This document shows positions 13,801 to 24,446 of a DNA stretch of 64,000 nucleotides, one piece after another. Under the pieces are notes generated by a model. That model saw only the letters and a program-made list of their open reading frames with translations, was not told the origin of the DNA and searched no databases. The stretch is from Promerops cafer (lineage: Eukaryota; Chordata; Aves; Passeriformes; Nectariniidae). How positions within the stretch are numbered: the stretch's first letter is position 1; each line of letters starts with the position of its first letter. A program made the position numbers and the translations under genes. The stretch lies in NCBI GenBank assembly GCA_013398275.1, contig VZSE01006029.1, positions 3,178,999-3,242,998 on the forward strand, read 5' to 3'.

Positions 13801-16517
13801 TCAAGATTCCTTGTTTACTACTTAACTGACTGATAATTACCCACTGTATTTGAGTGATTTTCTTAGCTGCATTAACAAGCACTAAAGCAGAAATTCAAAC
13901 CTACTATAACATTTCCACCTTTTTATTTTTTTTTGTACTTCTATAGCCCATCATTCCAATGTATACTCAAAATGTCCGTGAAGGCTATAGGATGTTTAAA
14001 GAAAGAAGTAAGAACTTAAAAATACATTTTATGTATTTGGAATGTTTTATCTCTTTTCTGTCAGTTTTCTCTTGCTTTTATCTTAGACTTTGCTTTTCAG
14101 ACTTTTGCTTACTTTGAATTCTCTAACACTTGCTGTGGGTCAGAGGTAGCTCAAATTTGGAAATAGCTTGTGCATAACCAGCTTGTGTGTGTGATTTGGC
14201 TCTTTAATGCAGTCTTATTTCTCTGGTCTATTAAGTCTATCAAGCTTCGTTTTGGTGGACAATTGCCTCAATCCTGTAACAACTTCCTGACTGTCAAATA
14301 AAGCATGAACTTTTAAGAAGTATTCTCCATTAATCAGATTTCACATTCGGATTGTGTTTACTGCGAATATAATCTCACTTTTTCCTCCCATAAACCATTT
14401 CAGGATTTTTTAGACAGTTATATGAAAGCACTCGATTGCCTTTTACTCCTCCATATGGAGGACTTCCAGTTAAATTTCGGACATACATTGGGAAGCCAAT
14501 CCCTTATGATCCAAATATAACTACAGAGGAGTTAGTTGAAAAGGTAAGTTCTCCCTCCTTGCAATATTGAACTACATACTTTGCCCTCTACTATAGGTGC
14601 ACTTGAAACCAGTTTTTTGCATGCTTGAATAAAGACAAATACACTTTTACTAGCTTGTTAAAGCTATGGGCAGTTGAGGTTTGGGATTATTTAATGTACA
14701 AATATCTACCAGTAAATATTGACATAGTAATAATTGATTGGGAAGCCCTCATTATTTCGAAATGTATGAGCTCTGTCTTCTTGTTATGTTAACTTTGTTT
14801 CTCCCACGTCTTTGATAGCTTTGATAAGAATTATGTTGACTGAAATGACATAAATTGTTTTAAATGCAGTTTTCAGTAACTATGAAAATAAATTTAATAA
14901 ATAACAAATAATTTTGAGAATTTTCACCGAATAGTGTAGAACTCTAGAAGCAAAGTTCTTCAAGAGCTTCAGTCTCATTGTCAAAATGAAAATGTTAAAA
15001 AGTTGCATCCAAAATACAAATATATTTTGAGTACCTACAGTTTGGTGAAATTACTGGTGCCCAGGAGCATAAAAGTGTTTATAGGTCTAGAGTTCAGGCA
15101 TTTCAAAATATTAAGCTACACTGAAAATACAGCTTTAAAATTTTTCATGGAAGATGAAAGGAGGATTTTTTGAGAAAAAAAAAATCTGCTACAACCTAGA
15201 AATACACAAACAAATCAATTGTCAGAAATCACTTCTTAAAAAACACCTTGCTGCCCCCCAAAAGATGCAATAAGGCTAGCTTTTCTTCTTTTGTTTTCTT
15301 TATTGCTTTTTAAAGGGTCTACTGCAGGTTGTGCTGAGCTTCACAAAAGTGAAACGAGAAAGACAGGTTTGGTCTGTTACAAGGGAACAGCCTCAGCGAG
15401 CTGTAGAGTTTGGTCTTAGCACCTTTAGAAGGCTGGAAGCAACATGACTGCCCTTATGGTTATTCATATTCTTGTATTTTAGGGGAACAGTATGTTGTGT
15501 ACCTGCAAAAGTGAAACTGAAATTTCCCATGATATTGATTTACCTTACTAAGGCAAGCCTTTGGCTGCCCCCTTTGACCACCACCCACTTTGGTGGGAGT
15601 ACAGTTAGGTCTTCTGTGGCTGATATTACTTAAAAAAATAAAGGCAACTTAAATGAGGTTTGAGGTGAGCAGTGGCCTGGCTGACCTCTGTCTGATCCTG
15701 CCCTGCAAAGGAGTTAGGACATGAATCTGTCAGGAAAAGTTTGTCTTCTCTTTTCTTATATTCAAAGTGAGATTCTACTATAACTCTGGGGTAGATCAGT
15801 GGAGTATGAAGCTACCCTTATTTCAAGTTTAAAAACACGAGGGAAACCAAAAGGAGATAATTTCTTAGTTCTTTTAGAAATATAGAATATTGTATTCATT
15901 CTCTTCCTAAACTTGCATTCGAATCTCACGTAAAGAGTACTATGAATTTTCTTTATGAATTTTCTCATTATGTGATAAAATTATGGGAGAATTCATGTTG
16001 AGAAGGATAAACAGAGGTTTCTACTCCAAATTCCTTGTCCAAGATAGGTTAGCTATACGATCAGATGAGGAGAGTCACGCTTTATCCATCATTTTTTGAT
16101 GACAATTTTCAGGGATGGGAGATTGCAGAAACTTAATGTTTGTGTGTGTTAAAGGCTACTTTGACCAAGTAATGACCATATTTGATAAATCTCAATAATT
16201 TGAGCCTACCCAAAATACAGTCATTGTTTTTGTTCCTTTCTTTTCCAAGAAATGTGTCATTAGGACAGCTAGTTAATATTAAACACATTTTTTTTTCTTA
16301 CAGTAGAGCTATGTGTGAATTTTCCCTCTTGAACCTCTGAGAAGTTAGTGATTACATTGTTCTTCCACGCATAAAATAGGTCTGTAAAGGCAAATTTCTG
16401 TTCTCTTTTCAGACAAAGACTGCTGTCCAGGCTCTCATAAGCAAGCACCAAACAATCCCAGGCAACATGTGGAAGGCTTTACTGGAGAGATTCGATAAAC
16501 GCCGTAAAAGCGATTAG
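4567..16517 (+). CDS. TMEM68-like acyltransferase, diverged tandem paralog (copy 1), six coding exons
   Basis: Joined coding exons 4567-4894, 5872-6036, 8535-8728, 13947-14007, 14404-14543 and 16413-16517 give one open frame of 993 nt (330 residues). All junctions are GT-AG. A hydrophobic hairpin lies at about residues 37-75, with Pro58 between its halves. The acyltransferase part has an H-x5-D motif (H130, D136, reading HGAIPID), SPGGVRE at 196-202 and PIIPM at 230-234, in the order expected for TMEM68/plant phytyl-ester-synthase-like acyltransferases. Length fits the family (about 325-330). TMEM68 is an ER enzyme that makes triacylglycerol outside the DGAT1/2 route, so the same class of reaction is inferred. 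The protein is about 57% identical to copy 2 downstream and has no frameshift or stop. No promoter or 5' UTR exon was found; the first coding exon starts at a splice acceptor, so exon 1 lies upstream, possibly outside the window. Start chosen at 4567 because copy 2 starts identically, three bases after its acceptor. Confidence 0.9.
5872..6036 (+). CDS. Copy 1 coding exon with catalytic H-x5-D motif
   Basis: 165 nt, entered in phase 1 (codon G|GT) and left in phase 1 with donor GTAAGA at 6037. It encodes residues 110-164, including YELHGVE, the catalytic His130 to Asp136 motif HGAIPID, and the strongly conserved VADHFVFRLP block. 39 of 55 residues match the equivalent exon of copy 2, the best conserved of the six. 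Confidence 0.92.
8535..8728 (+). CDS. Copy 1 coding exon with SPGGVREAL motif
   Basis: 194 nt, acceptor TTTCAG at 8529-8534, donor GTGAGT at 8729. It encodes residues 165-229, including SPGGVREALFSDE (196-208), the family counterpart of the glycerolipid acyltransferase FPEG motif, and RKGFAQVA. About 60% identical to the copy 2 exon. Confidence 0.92.
10619..10637. repeat. Poly(A) run in copy 1 intron
   Basis: About 20 consecutive A residues followed by GGGAGCCCC. No retroposed gene body was recognised upstream. Confidence 0.6.
10822..11803 (-). mobile_element. Solo LTR of an ERVK-like endogenous retrovirus with 6-bp target-site duplication
   Basis: The 982-bp element starts TGTAGTGG and ends AATACA (TG...CA termini). 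It is flanked by CTGGGG at 10816-10821 and 11804-11809, a perfect 6-bp direct repeat as class II (ERVK) integrases make. No internal retroviral genes are present, so it is a solo LTR. The interior has imperfect GC-rich units (CTCCAGC.. and GGGCTGC..) at about 11180-11500. A TATTTAAG TATA-like box on the minus strand (11617-11624) and the resemblance to known avian LTRs suggest minus orientation. It lies in the copy 1 intron between 8728 and 13947, antisense to the gene. Confidence 0.8.
12465..12534 (+). mobile_element. CR1 LINE 3'-end fragment
   Basis: GGACTACACGATCTCCAG, then CTTCCAACCTCAACTAT, then CAATTCTGTG matches the highly characteristic CR1 3' terminus. It lies in a copy 1 intron. Confidence 0.75.
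13947..14007 (+). CDS. Copy 1 61-nt coding exon (PIIPM...NVREG)
   Basis: This micro-sized exon is missed by simple ORF scanning. It begins with CCCATCATTCC after acceptor CTATAG and ends at donor GTAAGA (14008). It encodes PIIPMYTQNVREGY and then MFKER, where copy 2 has TLGGI. The conserved Pro-Ile-Ile-Pro-Met block fits the fourth acyltransferase motif. Confidence 0.88.
14404..14543 (+). CDS. Copy 1 140-nt coding exon (YGG, RTYIGKPIPYDP)
   Basis: Acceptor TTTCAG at 14398-14403, donor GTAAGT at 14544. It completes the split Arg250 codon and encodes residues 251-296, including YGGLPVK and the conserved IGKPIPYDPN segment. It is 140 nt, as in copy 2. Confidence 0.9.
16413..16517 (+). CDS. Copy 1 last coding exon and stop
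   Basis: Acceptor CTTTTCAG before 16413. Encodes residues 297-330, with the conserved TKTAVQALI..KHQ.IPGN segment, then TAG at 16515-16517. The C-terminus reads RRKSD, so it lacks the exact dilysine motif present in copy 2. Confidence 0.9.
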   Translation, partial: TKTAVQALISKHQTIPGNMWKALLERFDKRRKSD

Positions 16518-17725
16518 AATGCTCATGTTTATTTCACTGGTTTTACAGCATACAGTAAAAAACAATGTCCTACAGCGCTGGTCACTAATAGTTGGTGTTA
16601 ACCAGTTTAATTTACAAATTTCTACAGATTTGGTGGAAGAAAAAATTAACCTCTAGAAAGTTCCCCCGTGTCTTTGAGAATATCCTGAATTAGGAGAGAT
16701 TGATGAAGATGACTTATGTATAATAGCAATGCAACAGCTAAATTCTGCCAAAGGAAATCATGCAGCCAAGATTTTCCTGGTTTCTAAAACAAGTACGTAC
16801 TTACATCTGAGAGCTTTAGCTGTCTAGATCTGTGCATTTGTGTTTTGAGCACAGTCTGGGCTCAGAGCAGAGCCTCAGGGTTGGTGTTGTCCCACCAGAG
16901 ACCACCCCATGGCGGGGGGCACCTTCCCTGATGGGCCCCAAGCAAGACATGCCATAAGAAACTGTCTTGCTTTAGGTAATCAGCTACTGCTTAGGTGTTA
17001 GACTCCTTCAAACACATCAGCTTAGTAGTACGTCCCCTGGAAAGCAGGACTGTTTGCATCCAAGACCTTTCCCCCACAGAAGAAGGTTTCTCAAAGAGAG
17101 GGGAAAAAAAGCTTTAGTTCAGCGTAGCAAATATTGCAAATACATGTAGAAGGCAGTTTCAAGTCTGAGCTGGTTTGTGCATGCTCTATTGCACCACACC
17201 ATAGTTGTTTAGTGGATGAGGCTGCCCCAGCCTGAAAACCCCTGGATATGGTTTGTGCAGTATGGTTGTGCTGTATTTACTCAAATCTCCCAGTAAACAG
17301 GCTCGGGGGGAGCTTTCTTAGGCAATGCATCTTTGAGGCTTATCATCACTGGTGGCTTGCCTAAAACTGCAGTACTGCAACACTGCTGGTACAGATTGAA
17401 CCAAAAAACCTGTGGAAAACTGAAAGTTAATGCAAAGAAGAATGTGTTTTTATAGGCTGTGGGATGTTGTTATTGGTGGGAGTGGGAAAACTTTGTATAA
17501 TCTCTCCAATATGCCACTGAATGCAACCAAGTCTTAACTCCAAAGACCAAGATAGGTAATTTTTGTGCCTCATTTTTCCTTCATGTACTTTTAATATGTA
17601 AATAATCTTTCCTCTCAACATCCTAAAAGGTTACATAGCATCCAAGGAAATATATGTAATGTTTGCCCATTTTTCAGTAGAAAACTAAATCTGCTCTTTG
17701 GATTAAAATAAATTCTTCCCTGACC
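16518..17725 (+). other. Copy 1 3' untranslated region (inferred) with AATAAA
   Basis: After the TAG stop the sequence has no coding similarity or obvious repeat. The first canonical AATAAA I see on this strand is at 17707-17712, so cleavage is inferred near 17725. Another polyadenylation site could be used. Confidence 0.5.
17707..17712 (+). terminator. Candidate polyadenylation signal AATAAA of copy 1
   Basis: Exact AATAAA about 1.2 kb after the copy 1 stop codon. Chosen as the nearest canonical signal on the coding strand. Confidence 0.4.
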
Positions 17726-18247
17726 CTGCCTCTTCACATGTATTTCTTGCACATCTGGCGAAGGGAGAAGGATGGACAGGTGAGTTATTTCCATGGACCA
17801 AAAAGACAGGAATCCTGTCCTGAAAAAAACCCTCAAATTTGTCTTAAGATACAGGAGTCTTTACTTGAACACCTTAACTATAACTGCTGTATACAGGCAG
17901 AAAGATTTTCCTCCAAGCAGAAACTCAGCACGTATAGGAGACGATGAATTAAAGCAGATCAAGATGCAGACTGATAGGCCTGGACATAAATAGGAATTCA
18001 AACCATGAAGTCTTACATGCTGCACTGCAGCCATACAAGCTAAAATTCAAAGCCTGAGCTTAAGTCAAGGGAGAAAAGGAACTAAAGGAAAAGGTTATAG
18101 AATACTACAATGGACACAGATGAAGAAGCAAGAGGAATTATAAGTAGCCAGAATCTGAAAGCTTTCTTTGTATTGCAGAAACTGTAGAAGGACTAGGCAG
18201 AATCATTGTCTGACTGTCCTGTTTTTCAAGTACATTAATACCATAAT

Positions 18248-18691
18248 GGAATGTGTCCAAAGAAGGGCAACAAAGCTGGTAAAGGGTCTGGAGCACAAGT
18301 CTTATGAGGAAAATCTGAGGGAGATGGGATTGTTTAGCCTGGAGAAAAGGAGCCTGTGTGGGGACCAACACCTACAACTACCTGAAAGCATGGTTGTGGC
18401 CAGCTGGGAGTCTGTCTCTACTCCCAGATAATAAGGGACAGAACAAGAGGAAAAGGAAGTTGTTCTGGGAGAGGTTTAGATTGGATATCAGTAAAAACTT
18501 CTTCACTGAGAGGGTTGTCAAGCATTGGAACGGGCTACGCAGGGCAGTGGTGGAGTCACCATCCCAGAAGGAATTTAGATGTGTAGATGTGGTACTTGTG
18601 GATATGGTTTAGTGGTGGGCTTGGCAGAGTTATTGATTGGACTCAATGGTCTTAAACTTCCTTTCCAACTTAACGATTCTGGTTCTGTGAC
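18248..18691 (+). mobile_element. CR1 LINE 3' fragment downstream of copy 1
   Basis: Begins TGTCCAAAGAAGGGCAACAA, passes through TTTAGCCTGGAGAAAAGGAG and GGTTTAGATTGGATATCAGT, and ends GATTCTGGTTCTGTGA. This is the continuous 3' CR1 sequence seen widely in birds. The ORFs here are remnants or chance. Confidence 0.85.
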
Positions 18692-19561
18692 CAATTAACC
18701 ACTTCAGTAATCAGAATTTGCACAACCTTTCAAATGCCATGCTCTCTGATACATGATGCTAGGAGCTGTGCTGCAACTCACAATGATCACTAACCTTGGG
18801 TAGGAGATGTGTAATCAGAGCGCTGATTATCTTTCAAAGCAGAGACTTCTGTCTCTACCTCCTCTATTTCAGCACCTGTTAGTATTTTCTAACAATGTTT
18901 AAGTTTTTCCTGGGCCATTACATCTTCTTGCAGCACCACTGTGTTATCTGCAGCTTCTTTGAGTAAAAAATAATTTCTACTTGTTGTCTTCTGTCACAGA
19001 TGTCTAAGAGTATTTTCTGGGGTCTCAAGATGATAGACAAAGTTCTTACTGAGAAACAGGAGGGATTTTGAATGATGTATGTTATTTTTCCAATACAAAA
19101 TGGTAAACAATTTTTTCCAGAAACGTTCTAGTACTGCTCTAACAATAAGCAGTAATAACAATATAATAACAATAATTATATTATTTAGTGGCTCACTCTA
19201 AATTTTTACTCTTTTTAGAGCAGTATTATAGAAACTAGAACTGAGAACTGGTCTAACAGAAACTAGAGTTCTTGTCATACAACTAGAAATGTAATTGCAG
19301 ATCAAATCACTCCCTTGCTACACTTATTTTTTAGCCTCTCCATCATACAACAAAAAAAAGAAGAAATGAAACCCATCAAATGTCCTGTGCCTGCCTCAAA
19401 ATGAAAACAGCATTTATGACTTTTGCTAGGTATCGTTTGGCCAGTAAATAATGCAGGGAAATTCTGTTTTTTTAGCTTTTTGTGTATAAGGTTTAACCAG
19501 CTCAAACTATGAGATTTTGCATTGGGGAAGAATATCATATTGATAACACAGTTAATTAATA

Positions 19562-19712
19562 CAATCATAAAATCATAGAATATCTGGAGTTGGAAGGGAC
19601 CCAGAAGGATCATGGAGCTCCAGCTCCTGGCCCTGCACAGGATAGCCCCAAGAGTCACACCATGTGCCTGTCCAAATTCCTCTTGAGCTCTGGCAGGCTT
19701 GGGGCTGTGACC
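19562..19712 (-). mobile_element. CR1 LINE 3' fragment, minus strand
   Basis: Starts AATCATAAAATCATAGAATA then GAGTTGGAAGGGACCCAGAA, the reverse complement of the CR1 tail. Confidence 0.8.
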
Positions 19713-19715
19713 AAT

Positions 19716-19833
19716 TCATTAATTGGATGACAGTGGAAGCAGTTACACAGCAAAGAGTGTGTACAACTGCACATTTATTAATTGGATGACAATGGGAACA
19801 GTTACACAGTAAACTGCGTGCAGCTGCAGATGT
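19716..19833. repeat. 59-bp direct tandem duplication (two units)
   Basis: ATTAATTGGATGACARTGG occurs at 19718 and 19777, with both units continuing as ..CAGTTACACAG.A... The period is 59 bp and the units differ by scattered substitutions and end in related GTGCAACTGCA-like sequence. It sits directly after the minus-strand CR1. Origin unknown. Confidence 0.7.
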
Positions 19834-20334
19834 CGAACAGGCAGATGATGCACGTGTAGAAGAGAGCTGGTCAGAAAAGCACAGCAGGAGGGGAGCTGGA
19901 AGAGCTGGCCGAGTTCATCCCACCGAAGGCTGAGGGCGCAGCCTTGGCGGTGTTCCAAGTCATCCTAGCAGGTAGGGTGTCTGCATCAATTGCATTGTGT
20001 TTGGAGCTGTACCCGGTGTCACTGCAACACTACTTACTTCTTTGACTGATTCTTATTTGTAAATCCTTTTTCTTTCTGTTTATTTTTATACGTAAATCCA
20101 GGGATTACATCCACAGCTGTCGGGCAGTGAGGAATGCCTTAACAGCACCGTGAATGGCGCGTCCCAGCCACAAAGTCTGGAACGCTGACGCACTGCAGTG
20201 GGGACGAGTGGGTACCAGGTGTGGATGCTGCTGCTGTGGCAGCACCAGCGGGGCTGGAGGAGGAAGACTGCACCCACCTGGCAGGTACCGGGGAAGGGGC
20301 GGCTGGGAGGTATGCGGCGCTCAAGGCAGGAGGG

Positions 20335-20722
20335 TGAACAGTGGGTGTTTGGTGCTGGGGATTGTTTAATCTGGACAAATGGAGACTCGGGGTGACCCTA
20401 TCACTCTCGGCAACTCCCTGAAAGGAGGCTGCACCCGGCTGGGGTTCGGCCTCTTTCCCCAGGCAACCAGCGACAGTATGAGAGGGCACAGTCTCAAGCT
20501 GCACCAGTGGAGCTTTAGGTGGGACATTAGAGGGATTTATTCGCATATCAGACTTTGGAATGGGCTGCCCAGGGGGTGATGGAGTCCCTGGAGGTGTTTA
20601 AGGAAAGGCTGGACGTGGCGCTCAACGCTGTGGTCCAGTTGTCAGGGCGGTGTTCGGTCACAGGTTGGTCTCGATGACCTCGGAGCTCTTTCCCAGCCGA
20701 AGCCCCTCTGGAATTCTGCGGT
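20335..20722 (+). mobile_element. CpG-rich CR1 LINE fragment abutting the TMEM68 CpG island
   Basis: GATTGTTTAATCTGGACAAA, GGGCTGCCCAGGGGGTGATG, GGTGTTTAAGGAAAGGCTGG and a terminal GGAATTCTGCGGTTCC fit the CR1 3' region. About 15 CpGs remain in about 390 bp, far more than in the other CR1 copies here. Confidence 0.75.
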
Positions 20723-21110
20723 TCCGGGCTCCCGCCCGCGCCGCCAGGCGGCGCCCTCCGCCCCCGCCGCTCCGCCCCTCCCGCTCGCGGGGGACGCGCG
20801 CCCCNGGACCCGCCGCCGCCAGGGCAAGGTGAGCGGGCGCTGCCGGGCGGGTGGAGGGTCCCGGCCCGGGCCTGGCCCCGCTGCCACCCCGCAGGTGCCT
20901 GGGCGGGAGGTGACATGCCGTGGTGGCCTCTGTCACCGCCGAGCTCGGGGCCTTGCTTTCATCACAGGGGCTGCGGGCGGAGCGCGATGGGAGCCGGGGG
21001 CGCTTCCTGGGGGCAGCCGGGCCGGGGCTGTGTCCTTGTCAGGAAAGCGAGCCTCGGCCCCCTCCGTCCCCCTGCAGAAGGAACCACTGACCAGCCGGCA
21101 CAGAAGCCCG
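20700..21110 (+). promoter_or_regulatory. TMEM68: CpG island, likely TMEM68 (copy 2) promoter
   Basis: This is the only dense CpG cluster in the window. It is very GC-rich, with several CCGCCC/GGGCGG-type Sp1-like boxes around 20755-20790. It lies about 3.6 kb upstream of the first coding exon of copy 2, as expected for a housekeeping promoter with a non-coding first exon. The many ORFs through it are composition artefacts. One base (20805) is unresolved. Promoter activity is inferred from composition and position. Confidence 0.75.
20780..20828 (+). other. TMEM68: Inferred non-coding exon 1 of TMEM68 (copy 2); 5' end uncertain
   Basis: A strong donor, GGCAAG|GTGAGC, lies at 20828/20829 inside the CpG island and would splice to the acceptor at 24446, three bases before the start codon. 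The transcription start cannot be placed from sequence; 20780 is only a nominal boundary. Confidence 0.5.
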
Positions 21111-21934
21111 CCCAGTTCTTGTGCCAAAATGAGGGCTAAACCACCCTCTGACTTCTAGGGACTCTGCTGTCGCAGGTGACATTAGTAGGATTATCAGGGT
21201 CTCCCAGTATCTTTCGTTTATTTGGGGTCTTTTTGTGTGCTTGTGGTGGCAGTGCTAGTTCTGGTAGAAGCGCCCTCCGTAGCCGTGTGTTTCTGTTGGC
21301 AGGGACGTGTCTTAGCTGCTGCTTTGCAGTGTCTTTCTAGTTTGGAAACACTGGGATGTCCTCCAGAGGTTTCACGTAGACATTGCATATGCATGCTGAA
21401 ATCGTGCTGTGTGTCGTTTACAGCAGAGCGTGTTGCTGTCCATAATTGCTCCTTCTGTCGTGATCAGTGGGGTCTCAGTTATCCCAACATCTGCTGACTG
21501 CAGCTGAAGGCCTCCTTTGCAGTTTAGTTAAGGACTTTTCTGGGTCATGTGCTAGAAGTCAGTGAAGGGAATTGTGTGTTAGCCTTGTTTCCACGTCATA
21601 AAGCCTGAAACGTAAGCCTAAGTTGGTGTGCACTGTCATTAGTCAAATGAGAAGTTGCGTCTTTGTGAACTACTGAAAAATGTAAGCTGCTGCATTAGCA
21701 AGTTAGAACTTAAAACTGTGTATTTTGAACTGCTCAACAGCAAGTTGGAGCCGACCAATGTCATTATCTCTTAGTAGCATGCTAGAACTATGTTGAACCT
21801 ATGTACAGTGTGGAACTTCTGGGCTTTTTTTGATCATAATCTGCCTTCCCTTCTTCACTGCCATAGTACCCACGTTGTGATGACCTTACTGCTGCTTTTA
21901 ATAAGTAATTATAGAAGGGGAAGTAGAATCTTCA

Positions 21935-22130
21935 CAGCAAAGGGACAGGAGGCAACAGACACAAGGTGTAGTAAGGGGAACTCTAGAACTAGTATAAAGA
22001 AAAACATTTGCACCATGAAGGTATTCAAGCATTGGATTAGGGGCCCAAAGAAGCTGTGGGTTCTCCATCCATGGAGATACTACAGACTGGACTGGATATG
22101 TCATTGATTTGACATACCTGATTTGACTGG
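21935..22130 (+). mobile_element. Decayed CR1 LINE fragment (TMEM68 intron 1)
   Basis: TATTCAAGCATTGGATTAGG, GGTTCTCCATCCATGGAGAT and GACTGGACTGGATATG resemble the CR1 3' region with many substitutions. Edges are uncertain. Confidence 0.5.
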
Positions 22131-24446
22131 TTAGTTAGAAAGAGGTTGGGCAGTATAAATATCAGTATAAATTATCCTGTGATGCTCTTCAAGATGAGGA
22201 AGCAGCATTGTTCAGGGTAGATTTGACTGTTCCTGAGGGAAGGCAGTGCTTTAGCTCTTACCTCTGTGGCTGGTAGCACAGAAGATGTTAGATCTTAATT
22301 TCTGTTGCAGGTTAGCACACAAATATGCAAGTAAACTTTAAAAACTGTGGTGATTGCATTTGAGGTGTTGCATTGAACATTACAGGCAAAAGGACACGTA
22401 ATATTTTGCAAGACTGACATGTGTGAACAGGACTTCAAATTTACTTGATGGAGGATTTGGGGAAAGCCATAAACAATTAAAAATATATAATAAGTGGGAA
22501 AGTATAGCTGTAAGTATTCTTTTAAACTACATAATCACCTCTCAGTTTTGAAAAAATGCTTCTGTGCCATAACCCATACTCCATATTGTTCTCTAGGTAG
22601 TAGGTGGAGCCATTGAAGAAGTCCAGGCATAACAATCTGATAAATATTGTGGTGTTGAATGCTACTCCTAAATCTTGCTTGGTCTCACAAGTTGTGTTTC
22701 TTATACTTGCTGTGGGTGTTTGCTGCCTGACAGGTTTTGGAGTTCAGCTCTGGCAACTGGAATGAAAAAGAGCTTTCTGTTGCTCTCCCACACACTCTCT
22801 CCCATCCTTTCCCCCTAATTCACACCCCAAAGACAGGTGCACGAATTCAGTGAAGGGCACGTCCCTAATGCTATGTGGTTATTCATGGCTGGAGATAAAT
22901 CAGCTGCCCATCACACTGTCCTCAAGATCATGCTGAGGAGCAAAATGCTGTAAGCCTGAATTAGTTTGGAACAGGCATGGATTGTGGGAGCAAAGATCAG
23001 CTTCTCATTAATAGGAGTTAGTTATCTTGAGTAATGTGGGTAGAGGCTGATTTCCAAAACCAAAGGAAAAGGGGCATCCTTGCTCTGTCAGAATGTGAGG
23101 GAAAATTGAGATAGGAAAATAAGAGAAATGAGTTCTATTCTAGTATGTGTTTCAATGTTCCTTAGCAAATGTGGAGTAAAATCGATCTGCTTTGTGATTT
23201 TTGTTGTCACTGGTGTTCTGAAAGCAATACTATCTTCTGTATTTCAGTCTCCTGTTTCTTGCAAAAACAGAGCAAAAGAATGAGACACATGTGTCTGTCT
23301 AGGCATAGGAGCTTTGCAGTCATACCTGCTGTAAGTCACATTCTAATAAACAAAACACAGCAACTTCAAGCTTAGATTCTTTTCATTCTTAGAAATGCTG
23401 TTCTTAATCCGTTTCTTTCTACAAGCCCATTTTATAGTTGCAACATTTTTTTTCTTCTTGTTTCTGACTAGCAGAACTTGGAATATTGACCAACCAGTTT
23501 TTTCTGGTCTGGAATAATTTTTGTACCCAGAGGTATTAGGGTTGCTGTTTAAGCACTGTAGCTAAAATAGCCAAGCATTCAGGCTGTCCTGTGTTTGTAA
23601 GGTGAAGTGAATAGCAAGTTGTCCCCTAAATTGTACAAAGCCAAGAAAAGAGTGTTGCTCTGGAGTTATAGTAAGCCTGGAATAGGCTTGACTTCTGTGG
23701 GCTGGTAACTTTTTAGGAACTGGCATTGGAGTGGAGAGATTCTTATACATAGACACAGTAAAGCCAGAACAGTTAAAACTCTAAATAGGACATTTTGTGA
23801 TCTTTTCTCCCTTGTCCTTTCTGCTGCCTTTCAGTGTTGTGCTCTGGGTCTTGACATTTTGCTATCAGTGAATTTCCAGGTAAAAATAAAGACCTTTCCA
23901 GGGCCGAGACTTTCTTATTTGAGAGAGTCTTCTTCCTGAGTCGTCCTATGGTTGTAGTAAGTGGAAGTGTTCAGCAGGTTAGGTTTTCCTTGAAGCATTT
24001 GAGATTCTGCTCTTTCCTGTTGTAGTTAGTGCTTGAGAGAAGGTTTTATTTTATTGTAACAATAAATTAGACTAATCAATACAGCTTTCTGAAATTCAGA
24101 AATCCAGTATTAATTGCTATTGGTAACAGTATAAATGTTCTGGGTCTGTGCAAGTTGAACCGTTTTCAATGAGATAAAATCCTAGCCTGAAATTAAGTAA
24201 TTGCACCATCTTTCTCCATTAGAATTGTCAGCATTTCCAGTACACCAAAGAAAGAGACTGTAAAGCCCAAGTACAAGTTTTGCTGTGTGAAGTGTTATGT
24301 TTCTAATAGGTGCTGCTGGGATGTGGGGTAAATGGTATATGAATAAAATGCATCAGAGAGGTTTATTATATGATTAAACAGTATAGACAGATCTATCTTT
24401 TTGGAAGATTTATTCATGTATTTTTTAAAAATTTTATTTTAAACAG
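22131..24446. other. TMEM68 intron 1, distal part
   Basis: Ordinary intronic sequence ending in the A/T-rich acceptor region AAACAG at 24446. No further gene, and no repeat I can name. Confidence 0.6.

Noticed and set aside
20139..21158. Cluster of overlapping ORFs up to 135 codons on both strands
   Set aside because: They follow from the low stop-codon frequency of the CpG island and CR1 sequence. They overlap in many frames and are rich in Arg, Gly, Pro and Ala, with no recognisable domain.
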